Source: Rhyacichthys aspro | Lineage: Eukaryota; Chordata; Actinopteri; Gobiiformes; Rhyacichthyidae | Direction: 5' to 3' | NCBI GenBank assembly: GCA_036850595.1 | Contig: CM072158.1 | Coordinates: forward strand, 13,097,422 to 13,161,421 | DNA: 64,000 bases | Part shown: positions 40,001-49,797 of the stretch, piece after piece | Layout: the number at the start of each line of letters is the position of its first letter | How positions within the stretch are numbered: position 1 is the stretch's first letter | The notes under the pieces: generated by a model | What the model was told of the DNA's origin: nothing | Seen by the model: the letters and a program-made list of their open reading frames with translations, nothing else | Databases searched by the model: none | Position numbers and translations under genes: made by a program

Positions 40001-43000
40001 AATGTGTGAGAGAAGTACATTAATTTGGGTTGGTTTGGTTAAATAACAGTTTGGTTTCTATAAAGGAGTCGATTCAATTCCCGCCAGTGTGTCCCAGAGC
40101 AATCTTTCTTAGCCTTAAATTGCTTCACTTTGCAACATGTTATTTAAAAGAATGTAGTCAAAAGCTTAAGGTCTAAAAGAGAAGCAGACTAGGAAAAATA
40201 TAGTAAATGAAAGGAGGGAACCCCAGTATTTTACCCCACCAATAGAGGGGAAGTGGGTGAAGGGGTCAAGTGTGTCTTTGAAAGAGCTTTTTAGAGGCGA
40301 CGCCAAACATCTTGCGTAACTAAACAACCTTATGTTGGAGGTGAGTGCATGTGGAGCCATGAGCTGAGGTACTGTAGCTGAAACAGACTAGTGTGTAAGG
40401 ACCAGTGTGTCATGTTATTCTAACCCTGCCGCCATCACTACATGGACTGTACTGGAACTTACCTGTGTGTACCATGTACACCAGTGTGTTTTGACGTAAA
40501 CAGGAACTTAACTCTTCATTTCCTGTTCATATCCTGCCTGTGACAACCCACCTTTCTATGTCTGCTATATTGTTGACTTTAGAATGTGGGCGTGTATTTT
40601 TGTTTTCCTCCTAAGCGTGTGTGATGTGTGTTGATAAGAGAGTGTCACAAACAGAGGCACCTTTTAAATCAAAGACACCAATGTCATAGGTTTTAACTAC
40701 TGTTGACCTTGTGCAAGCTAAGTATAGACTGAATATCAGCTTATTTGAAGTATTCTAGGATGACGAAATACAAGAAAGATAAGACATAGACATTTGGAGC
40801 ATTTTGGCCATTGGAGGCAGGGCACCTCCTCATATCGTGTTACTACATAAGGGATATCTTTTTAATACTGTGTTATATTTGGAAAATATTAGTTCTAAAT
40901 ATTTTATTAATCACACGATGCTAGCGTCCATCAATGGTATAAAAATCTCTCGTTTTTCACTAATGCTGAATAAACTTGTCTGTGTTCAAGTTGAGGCTGA
41001 TGACTTCAGTGCCAGCATAGAACCAGAAGAAAAGGAGGCAGAGGCGACTGCTGAAGAGGAGGAAGAACAGAAGGAGGAAGAGCAGGAAGAGCAGGAAGAG
41101 CAGGAAGAGCCAACAGCAGAGAAAGAGGAAGTAAAGGAAGAGTGCGAGCCCGAGCCAGAACAGGAGACACAGGAAGCTGAGGAGGACAGCGGGATCCTCA
41201 GTGACAAGGAGCGTCAGAATGAGGAAGTGAATGAGAAGGACAACTGCTCTGCATCTAGCATCTCCTCTGCCAGCAGTACTCTGGAGAGAGAGGAGAGGAC
41301 CAATGACAACGGTGGGTTTTTACAGCGACATTTCAGATGCTTTCCACAAAGACAATATTCATGATAAAACAAAACACTGAAAACTGAAAATTAAGTTTCA
41401 CAATTAATGTCCATTTTCTCAATCAAAACATGTTTTGCAGTAGACTAGACTAAGTACAACTGTAGTTCATTATCCCTGCTTGCTTACAGCATAAATGAAT
41501 AAATGATTTGTTCAGTAAGTCTTTATTCTTCTTCTCCCTTATCAGGCTTTAAGGAGCCAGAAGTGAACGAGTCTTGCAACAAACTGCTCAACAGTAAACT
41601 TTTCATGCTGGATATGCTTTACTCCCAAAACAAGAAGCCCAGTGATGAGGAAGAGGAGGAGGAGGAAGAGGAAGTAGAGGGGGAAAAAGAAAAGGGTGAA
41701 GGGGAGGATAAGGACAGCCAGGGGGAGGCTGACAGTCAGACAGATGTGGCTCAGGACAGTGACAACAGAATGGACCAATCAGATCAGCGTGGCATTCGGG
41801 CATTCGCTGAGCGCTTTGGAGACTTAGTGAAGGACCTGGGTTCACCACACCCACTGAGAGAGACCCCACTGAATGAGCCGCCTCCCCCTCCTCCCCCTCC
41901 ACCCAAAAAGGAATCAGACACTATTTGGGACCAGCTGCTGGCCAGCCCTCGTGAGCTGCGCATCGGTGACATCAGCTTCACTGATCTGACTGAAGACGAT
42001 GACAAGGACATTCTGGATGCTGTGATGATGGGTGGATGTGGCGACCTACCACCTCCGCCTCCCCCTCCACCCTGTATCCCACGCTTTCCTCCACCGCCAC
42101 CTATGCTGCGTGGTGGCCCACCACCTCCACCGCTACTGGGGATTATGAGGCCTCCTCCTCCCCCCTTGTTTAGTGCACCAGCTCCTGTACCCCCAGCTCC
42201 AGAGCCACCCCTCTTTAACAAGAAGAAGAAGACTATAAGGCTCTTTTGGAGCGAGGTGAGCAAAGCCTGTATTCAAGACAGTAAGATGTACCTATTCAAC
42301 CCATGCCAAAAATAAAGCCACAACAGCTTTATAGTGTTTTAAGCGCTGTGACTCATGTTCCTTTGAATTCCTTTATTTACCTTTTATTGTTGAAAGTTAG
42401 AGTTTGCCACATACTTTTACCTAATTCAGACCATTCTTGTGCTTTTTGGGCTCAGGTGCATCCCACTGACTCTCAGTACAGAGACCAGAAGTGGAATGGT
42501 GACTCCTTCTGGTCCAAGCTGGATGCTGTAAAGCTGGACACTGGTAAACTGGAACACCTATTTGAATCCAAGTCAAAGGAAATGCCAGTCACAAAGGTAA
42601 GTAAATACAATTGATCAAAGTGTTTATAAGAACATACTTTCCAGACATAATGCATGACTTATTATCCAGTTCTGTTATCCATTAGCCATTGCCCAGTGAA
42701 GTTCTGTCACAAAACATACTTTGCATTTTAGGCATGTTTTGGGGTATTGAATGAGTAAGTATCAAAGCAGCCAGTTCACTAAAGATGACCCTCTTGTTTT
42801 TCTGTGACAGAAAACAGCAGCTGATGGAAAACGACAGGAAATAATTGTGTTGGATTCCAAAAGAAGTAATGCCATCAACATTGGCCTCACAGTTTTGCCC
42901 CCGCCACGCACAATCAAGACAGCCATACTTAACTTTGATGAATATGCACTGAACAAAGAGGGCATAGAGGTGGGTAATGAACCAAGGTGTAATTGGGTAA

Positions 43001-46000
43001 ATCTGCTGTATCATAGTCTCCTGCATGTCTCTCTGTTCACTCCTGCAGAAAATCTTGACCATGATCCCCACTGAGGAGGAAAAGCAGAAAATCCAGGAGG
43101 CCCAGCTGGCTAATCCTGACCTCCCTCTAGGTTCAGCAGAGCAGTTCCTCCTCACATTGTCCTCCATTAGTGAACTCTCTGCCAGGCTTCAGCTATGGGC
43201 CTTTAAAATGGACTACGAAGCAACTGAGAAGGTTTGTGAAAACTAGGCTTAATAGTTTTGATCATTGACGGTGTTTAAATGCTGTAATGAAATTATTTTT
43301 TTACTTTTAATATTGGTTTCTGTCTGTATTTGCTTATAAACATTATATTTGTGTGCTAAAATGGTTCATTCAAGCAAGGTATAACTACTATGCAGAGTCT
43401 AACCACACATGGACATTAAAACCACCTGCTATGTAGCATTTAATGAAGAACATTTGGGCACATATGCTCAACATGTGTGCATTTGTGTGTGTACTGCCCT
43501 TGCCCACGAATCAACATCACTGCACAAAAAACAAACAAAACCATCATCATAGTTACATCATAACATCATAACATAATGTGCATGCAGCAACTTGTCTTCT
43601 TCTAGTATGCCATTCGTTACACATGAGTGGTGGGGAAGTTCAAAGTCAGAACCAGGGAATTAAACACATTCCACCTGTCTGTGGTGATCCTGTAAATTTT
43701 ATAGTTTTCCGCAGGATGTAGTTGTCTTTAATCTCTCCATGTAGGGCACAATTCCTGACTGATTTTAAAACAGAGCGACATTCCTGCCCTGACTCTGCAG
43801 AACGGTTGAGTTTTGGGGTGCTTAATGGGAATGAAAAGAGAGTCTGAAAAAGAGAATACATAGCAAGATCTTGTGCTGTTGTGATTTATTTCAAATTCAC
43901 AACTAATTTATGCTTTTGCCTAATGAAAGACAACTCATAATGAGACAAAATGCATGTATATACAACCTGCCTTGCAAAACAAAACAAGAAAAGCACATTT
44001 GACTTTGAAGTAGGTTCTCATGGTATCAAACATACACATATGATTTTTGTTGAGAAAAGAACTGCACCTGCTACAAATCACTGCCGGCTGAGTCACATGT
44101 TGGGCGTGTTAATAGACAAGCTAATGAGGGGTGTGTGTCTCTTTATCCCAGGAAGTAGCTGAGCCGCTGCAGGATCTAAAAGAGGGAATGGAGCAGCTAG
44201 AGAAAAACAAAACACTTCGATACATCCTTTCTACACTGCTCTCCATTGGAAACTTCCTAAATGGAGGCAATGTAAGTTACACCAACACCTTGTTGTCCTC
44301 TGTAATCCTACAATATGATTCATTTTTATGATATTATAGAAGTCTAAGCAAGCAAAGTCTTTTGCTGTGGAGACGTGGACTGTTTTGTTTGCATAATCAT
44401 CAGAAGAAATTAGACTTGCTATACTGGCCTCAAGTCTCCTCTGGTCATTAAGATTTTATTTACTTTCTGAAAGCATAATAATCTGTGTGTTTATGTGTAC
44501 AGGCTAAAGGCTTTGAGTTGACGTACTTGGAGAAGGTTCCAGAAGTAAAAGACACTGTGCATAAACAGTCTTTGCTGCATCATGCGTGCTCTATAGTGGT
44601 GGAGAACTTCCCTCAGAGCACAGATCTATACTCTGAGATTGGAGCCATCACAAGAACAGCCAAAGTACTCTATACACTTTGCAGTGGCTATTTGTCTTTT
44701 TATAGAACGATCAGAACAATTATTTTTGCTGTTCTTGGTTTAGGTTGATTTTGACCAGCTGCAAGAGAATCTATGTCAAATGGAGCGGCGCTGCAAAGCC
44801 TCATGGGACCATCTAAAGGTGATAGCCAAGCATGAGATGAAGCCTCAGCTCAAGCAAAAGGTGTCTGACTTCCTTAAAGACTCTGCAGAGAGGATAATCA
44901 TTCTCAAGATTGTTCACCGTAGAATCATCAACAGGTAGCTTCCTTCACAATCGGCTCTCCGTGTGCGGTGTCTCAGAATATGTTTTCTGTGATGAACTGT
45001 GATGAACTATGAAATTCTACCCTTTCCCTATAGGTTCCATTCATTCCTGTTGTTCCTTGGGCATCCAGCTTACAGCGTTAGAGAAATCAGTGTCCACAGA
45101 TTCAGTAAAATACTCAGTGAGTTTGCACTAGAATACCGGACTACCCGAGACCGTGTCTTACAACAGAAACAGAAAAGGGCCGACCACCGGGAGCGCAACA
45201 AAACAAGGGGGAAAATGATCATGGATGTCAATGCTCCTGTGAGTATCACCACCATTTAGAAGTAGCAGCTCTCGGTTTGGGTCAACTTTTTTTCAAATTC
45301 CCTGTAAATCCACTTTTGCTTCTCCTTATATTTCCATTTTGTCTTCTTTGACTTCCACTGTTCTATCTTCCACTGTAGTCTGAGGATGAAGAGGAGAATG
45401 AGGTATCACCATGTGTGCTGCTTTTTGCATGCTTGCCTTTTTGCATGAGACAGCTAACAACGGCTCGGACATTTAACTGATTTCATTATTTCCTTTTCAC
45501 TTTAAACAATTTTTAACATCATTATTTAAAGCAGAATTGGCTAAATGTTTGGCTTTTGCTTCATGGTCTTAATCTTGAAGACTTTGTCATAGTTTATGTC
45601 ACTCACTCTTTGTCATTTTGTTTTTGTATTCAGTGTGGACGTTATAGCGCAGGCAACAATAACAGTGGTCCAAGCAGCAGTCAGGACGTCGAGGAACCTC
45701 AAGGCTTAGGCCACGCTGAAGATGCTGCAGAACACGAGCACATGAAAGCCGTCCTCAGAACTACACTTGGTGGAGGAGACAAGGAAGGAAGTGGAGTGCC
45801 AGGGCTACGGACGCGCACGAGATCACGGCCTGGGCGAGGAGGTGAAAGACTTATACATAACACAAAGACAGAATGGCCAGAATAGAAGAGAAAAAATACT
45901 GGCATTCAAAAAATACACCATCTAAGGTATATTTTCTACATGCTCTTGTTCAGGTCGCATTATCCAAGCTCGTACCCCTGCTATTGAAGATGCACAAATC

Positions 46001-46280
46001 TGTGGAGAAGATGCTGCTGATGAGATCATGGAGCGCATAGTGAGGTCAGCCACACAAGGTCCCTCAACTCGAGCCCAGCCCAGAGAACGAAGAAGATCCA
46101 GGGCCAACCGCAAATCCTGTAAGAGCCAAATACTGACGAGGTTCACTCTGAACGTTGCCTATAGTCATGTAATAACTCTCATTTCCTCTCATTGCAGTGA
46201 GGCGGACTCTGAAAAGTGGTTTGACCCCAGAAGAGGCTCTTGCTTTAGGATTAGTCGATTCTCCGGATGCTGAAATATGA
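16010..46280 (+). CDS. fhod3: FHOD3, formin homology 2 domain-containing protein 3
   Basis: Diaphanous-related formin that nucleates and bundles actin and, in mammals, builds heart and muscle sarcomeres. 29 coding exons, 1613 aa: 16010-16174, 20274-20383, 22627-22694, 33130-33197, 33699-33804, 34199-34293, 34381-34492, 34612-34706, 34858-35001, 35079-35314, 36204-36314, 36625-37029, 37972-38025, 38217-38351, 38573-38623, 39671-39885, 40991-41311, 41546-42255, 42456-42596, 42811-42969, 43049-43231, 44152-44271, 44503-44664, 44744-44934, 45034-45238, 45379-45402, 45634-45841, 45954-46118, 46198-46280. Order: GTPase-binding/FH3 (1-321), basic, acidic and Pro/Ser linker, coiled coil rich in Glu and Arg, poly-Glu stretches, FH1 (about 940-1050), FH2 (about 1055-1450), DAD near the C-terminus with RRRSRANRKSLRRTL, where ROCK sites lie in mammals. 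FHOD3 rather than FHOD1, from MATFVCRVQFLDDTDPFNST and the CK2-site microexon. The fish a or b copy cannot be told. Confidence 0.95.
16175..20273 (+). other. fhod3 intron 1
   Basis: 4.1 kb, no gene recognised. It contains a MEF2-type sequence TTATATTTAA at 19189-19198 with a near match just upstream, inside a locally CpG-rich stretch (about 19120-20160). The 98-codon open frame at 19087-19383 has no recognisable domain and lacks splice support. Confidence 0.5.
19174..19198 (+). promoter_or_regulatory. Candidate MEF2 site pair in fhod3 intron 1
   Basis: TTATATTTAA at 19189-19198 fits YTAWWWWTAR exactly. GTAAATATAG at 19174-19183 matches on the other strand except for one end base. MEF2 drives many muscle genes. 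A role here is inference only, as such AT-rich sequences are common by chance. Confidence 0.25.
20384..22626 (+). other. fhod3 intron 2
   Basis: 2.2 kb, AT-rich, with poly(A) runs near 20946-21030 and a short GT-rich stretch near 22262-22295. No gene, RNA or mobile element was recognised. Confidence 0.5.
22695..33129 (+). other. fhod3 intron 3, the largest intron
   Basis: 10.4 kb between the exons ending ...VHACI and starting KLYNSNGRD. I saw only simple sequence (poly(A) and poly(T) tracts, an AT-rich patch near 29100-29190, GT repeats near 32745-32772). The many short open frames lack domains and consistent splice sites. Its size relative to neighbouring introns makes it the natural place for enhancers, but none is demonstrated. 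Confidence 0.5.
36204..38623 (+). CDS. fhod3: fhod3 exons 11-15, block of phase-2 symmetric exons
   Basis: Five consecutive exons (36204-36314, 36625-37029, 37972-38025, 38217-38351, 38573-38623) of 111, 405, 54, 135 and 51 bases. All are divisible by three and all are joined after the first two bases (AG) of a codon, so any subset can be skipped without a frameshift. Exon 11 is acidic (run of Glu/Asp then TPVTESDSDE). Exon 12 is Pro/Ser-rich with SPARRIPS and LLASLLARKRS. Exons 14-15 start the charged coiled coil (RERRRVEREERLQRIEREER). In mammals, muscle FHOD3 isoforms carry extra exons in this part that bind cardiac myosin-binding protein C; equivalence is inference. Confidence 0.8.
39671..41311 (+). 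CDS. fhod3: fhod3 exons 16-17, coiled coil end and Glu-rich linker
   Basis: Exon 16 (39671-39885) continues the coiled coil (RYKNVERLAAEEYEKERIR) into a Ser-rich stretch. Exon 17 (40991-41311, 321 bases, phase 1 at both ends, so also skippable) is highly acidic with an EEQ tandem repeat, then SGILSDKERQNEEVNEKDNCSASS. The latter resembles the SEKERQNEGVNERDNCSASS segment I recall from mammalian FHOD3 and anchors the identification. Confidence 0.85.
41546..42255 (+). CDS. fhod3: fhod3 exon 18, FH1 proline-rich exon
   Basis: 710-base exon for about residues 831-1066. It opens with FKEPEVNES and a conserved LNSKLFMLDMLYSQNK, then an acidic run of nine Glu, then a segment with FAERFGDLV. The FH1 follows: nine consecutive prolines (about residues 942-950), WDQLLASPRELRIGDISFTDL, then several further runs of five to eight prolines. 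FH1 prolines bind profilin-actin and feed the FH2 ring. The exon ends at KKKKTIRLFWSE, the start of FH2. Confidence 0.92.
45379..45402 (+). CDS. fhod3: fhod3 24-base microexon encoding SEDEEENE (CK2 motif)
   Basis: Between CACTGTAG and GTATCA lie 24 bases, TCT GAG GAT GAA GAG GAG AAT GAG, in phase 0 at both ends, placed directly after the FH2-coding exon 25. The peptide fits S/T(D/E)5XE. Mammalian muscle FHOD3 carries an eight-residue alternative insert at this site with a T(D/E)5XE motif phosphorylated by CK2, which directs the protein to myofibrils. Here the acceptor residue would be Ser (residue 1455). Optional inclusion in fish is inferred from size and phase. Confidence 0.85.
45426..45447 (+). 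promoter_or_regulatory. Two TGCATG splicing-enhancer motifs downstream of the microexon
   Basis: TGCATG at 45426-45431 and again at 45442-45447, beginning 24 and 40 bases after the microexon. UGCAUG is the binding site of Rbfox proteins, which promote inclusion of an upstream exon in muscle and neurons when bound in the downstream intron. Function here is inferred. Confidence 0.6.
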
Positions 46281-47525
46281 CCATTCACACCTTTGCCTGC
46301 TGGAGGCTCAAACTAGATTTCTTCTCCATTGGTTTTTGTCTGTGCACGTTTTTGCCAGCTGCTAATTTGTCCTGTGTCACAATGATGCTGCACCCAGTGT
46401 CTTTAAATGCGATGCCTACAAAATAACATGGAAGTAAAGCAGTACAAAAAAGGAATGGCATGATGAATATTCAAAATGGGTATTAATGCCTCTGAAGTAA
46501 TGAAAAGGATTTTATATATCTAAATATGTTATTCCAAATATGAATACAGCTGTTACATTAAAACATGTTTTCTTTATTGAAGCTGTGAATTTGAGCTGTA
46601 TATATTACAGTTATTGCTAGGCTTTGAATTTCAATTTGAAAAAATTCCAAAAGACTAAAAAGGTTCAAATTAACTTCACTGAAAATTATGTTATACAAAA
46701 TGCTTCTGCAGCTGTACATTAGACAAGTGTTTTACGGGAATGTGAAAGTTTTTCGATCTAAGTGCCTTTGAATTAAAGGGACAACACTGTACCTTTAGTC
46801 ATCTCTTCATGATGCTTCATTCACTTCCTACTTTACCAGAACCAGATATCCTAATCACGCTATACATTGTTTGTGTGTTGGACACAGGTTACTTACTTGC
46901 CTACTTGTTCTCAGTATTTATTTGCAATTCTCACATAGTCATTATGTTGTCAAAAGATGTGTGGAATATTGCACCTTACTCTCTTATTTTTGACCTTATG
47001 TTTTTATGGTGAAATATAGGTTGGACTAAAAGACAAAGAAAATAAATGTGTTTATATTTGAAACAAACTGTAAAGTGTAAAAACAAAAGCTAAACTTTTT
47101 AATTGAAGTCTGAAGGACAACCAGAGAGCTCTGCAACAATGTATAAATGCCCTTGATAGCTGCGAGTAGGTACTATACCATGCAGAGTGCATGTTTAGTG
47201 TGTTCATGTTCTGTATTTTTTTGTAATTTCTGTAGAAACTTGTATTATAGTCTGGTGTTTAAGAGACTATTCTGTGAATTGTATTTAAAATGAAATCATC
47301 TGAGGTATAGCTTTTTAATGTTTGCTCAAAGGACACAGCTGGATTTGTATTGAACTTAGTGGTGACATTGTACATTGTAATAACTTGACCAGACTGTGGG
47401 ACAGTTGGGATCACAGGTCGCACACAGGGCAGTGAGCTCAATATGCAGCCATTGTTGCATACACTCATACTTGAGATGCTGTGTATACACTTTCTGCAAT
47501 AAAAACTAAAATGAAAGTATAAATG
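46281..47525 (+). other. fhod3: fhod3 3' UTR
   Basis: Non-coding sequence after the fhod3 stop. AATAAA at 47498-47503 is the likely main poly(A) signal; an ATTAAA near 46556 and an AATAAA near 47040 may be used alternatively. The 330 bases from about 47526 to 47854 are the upstream region of the first gst gene. No other gene was seen. Confidence 0.55.
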
Positions 47526-47854
47526 ACATGAGTCAATGTTTTATCAGTTTGCGTCTAGTCACTTCTTCAGGACAATGTGAGCACCTCAACACACTCAACG
47601 TGTACCCATGTTCTAAGAGTCCCACAAAATCATAGAAATATCTAATGTTAAACCACCCTGGAGTTTGAAGTCTCCTGACAGCCATGGGTCATTACTCTTT
47701 TAACTCATGTAGAGCAAGTGGGCGTAGCACCACAGACCAACCTTTGGATCAATGAGGTGCCATATGCTGCACCTCTGCACATATACGTGCACAGACCATT
47801 TTAAAGGTGTGCCCTGACATTGTGTTGCCTTCATACTCTCTTTTTGTGTAAACT

Positions 47855-48411
47855 ATGTCCATGGCCAAATCCATGAGTCTCCTGTGGGGGGCCAGCTCTC
47901 CCCCCTGCTGGAGGGTCATGATCACTCTGGAAGAGAAGAGGCTGCAGGGTTACAAACACAAGCTGCTGTCCTTTGAGAAAGGAGAGCACAAGAGTCAGGA
48001 AGTGCTAGAGATCAACCCAAGAGGACAGGTACGTTACATTTATATATGTATATATGCCTTCTTTTATGGTCTATATATATTTCATGGTTATGCATATACT
48101 TCAACCTTTTTGTTGTATTCTGTTAGCTTCCCACCTTTAAACATGGAGATAACATTGTGAATGAGTCTGTCGGTGCATGTTTGTATCTGGAGGTAACATA
48201 CAGAATTACTTTAACGCAGCAGTTAAAACCTCCTTCATAATAATCATGTAAATTGTTCTTCAGGATCAATTCAGGTCACAAGGAAACAGGCTGATTCCTG
48301 ACAGTTCATCAGAAAAAGCACTGATGTACCAGCGTATGATGGAAGGACTCACACTCACTGACAAACTTAGTATGAAAAAAAAAAAAAATAAAAATGTGTG
48401 TGTGTATGTGT

Positions 48412-48501
<90 letters not shown>

Positions 48502-49203
48502 CTACACCACCTAACATAGAAATAAATAATATTTAATCACCATTTACATATTTTAGGGGAAGTGTAGAAGGTAGCAATTTCTTTTTTAACACAGCATCTG
48601 GGCCATAATGTGATATTTATGATTATGATTATACTGTATTATCAATTAACAATAAACATACATAAATAAATAAATAAATGATAAAACAATCTCAATTGTT
48701 ACTGTTAGATGCTGTCATCTATTATGACTTGTTTGTCCCTGAAGAGGAGAGGTTACAGTCATCTCTGAACAGAAACAAAGAAGCTCTGGCCTCTGAACTC
48801 CAGCTCTGGGAGGGTTACCTGCAGAAGGTGCTGTATGACCAGTGCAGACATTCAAAATGATGACATTAAGACAGGATATTTAGTGTGTTAACATTTAGGT
48901 CCTTATTAAGGTGGTGGCAGGCTCTTACCTGGCAGGAGCCTTCTCACTAGCTGATGTAACTGTCTTTCCAAACATTGCTTATGCATTTCGTTTTGGGTAA
49001 GAAACAATTCACCAGTAATTATGGTTTACTTTTCTTTATGTCATCCTGACCTTATGTTTTCTATCCTTAGCTTGTCTGTTCGCCGCTACCCAAAACTGGC
49101 CAAATACTATAGCCTTTTAAAAGACAGGCCGAGCATCAAAGCCACCTGGCCACCACACTGGCTGCCCAGCCCCCAAGGCTATGACAACCTCAAGGATCTC
49201 TGA
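47855..49203 (+). CDS. gstr: Glutathione S-transferase rho, copy 1
   Basis: Cytosolic GST of the fish rho class; joins glutathione to electrophiles such as lipid peroxidation products and xenobiotics. Six exons, 227 aa: 47855-48028, 48127-48192, 48264-48369, 48709-48827, 48911-48996, 49071-49203. The N-terminal thioredoxin fold holds SSPPCWRVMI, the usual place of the catalytic Ser, a cis-proline loop LPTF and the glutathione-contact NES. The helical C-terminal domain includes ELQLWEGYLQK, SYLAGAFSLADVTVFP and the family-typical YPKLAKYY...RPSIKATWPPHWL. The start could also be the next in-frame ATG (47861), which aligns with copy 2 (MAK). The exon 4 donor GTGCTG is weak. Intron 3 contains a long TA repeat. 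A poly(A) signal is at 49233-49238. The gene lies 595 bases before copy 2 on the same strand with identical intron positions, so it is a tandem duplicate. Confidence 0.92.
48415..48498. repeat. (TA)n microsatellite
   Basis: About 42 uninterrupted TA units in intron 3 of the first gst gene, shortly after its splice donor. They follow an A-rich stretch and a short GT run. The length is likely polymorphic and easily misassembled. Confidence 0.97.
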
Positions 49204-49797
49204 TGAGCATATTTTCATGTGTTGCTTTGTAAAATAAATTGAATAATTTCTAATGCAGTGTGTCATTTTAAAAAATTTACAATATATGTCAATATTACTG
49301 CCAGTTACATTTTAAACAACAGAAACATTTATTCAGGTAAGAGTAATAATGTTTCCCATGTTTAAATGTTACACATAGATTTAACCTCATGTTCGAACTG
49401 AAATTAATTAAAAGACAACATCTTAAAACTTTGTATTAATGACTACTTCAAAATTAAATGAATGGTGAAGGAACACACCAAGCCACAAACACCTGCAAAA
49501 AGCCTACAATATAGTTTTTTTAATTTTTAAATATTTTACATTATATTTCACTAATTATATAGACGCGTCTATTTCTGCTCAGATGTAGTCTTAATTGTTA
49601 AAAAATAGACTACTTTTAGTAGTAGTGGTAGTCCTTCAATACCCCTCCAGACCAGTAAGGGGCGCCAAACAAGTGGGGTCTTTTATGTTGCTAAGCAGAA
49701 GAAGCCTCCTCGTGTGCTAGCTACCTGTCATAAGAGTTCTCTCTGAGGGCATTGACAGCTGCTAACTGTTATTAAGAAATCGTAAGGTGTAAAAACC
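49204..49797. other. Intergenic region between the two gst genes
   Basis: 594 bases, AT-rich, with the poly(A) signal of copy 1 at 49233-49238 (AATAAA). The last 200 bases before the ATG of copy 2 must contain its promoter. No TATA box or clear antioxidant response element was identified. Confidence 0.5.
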
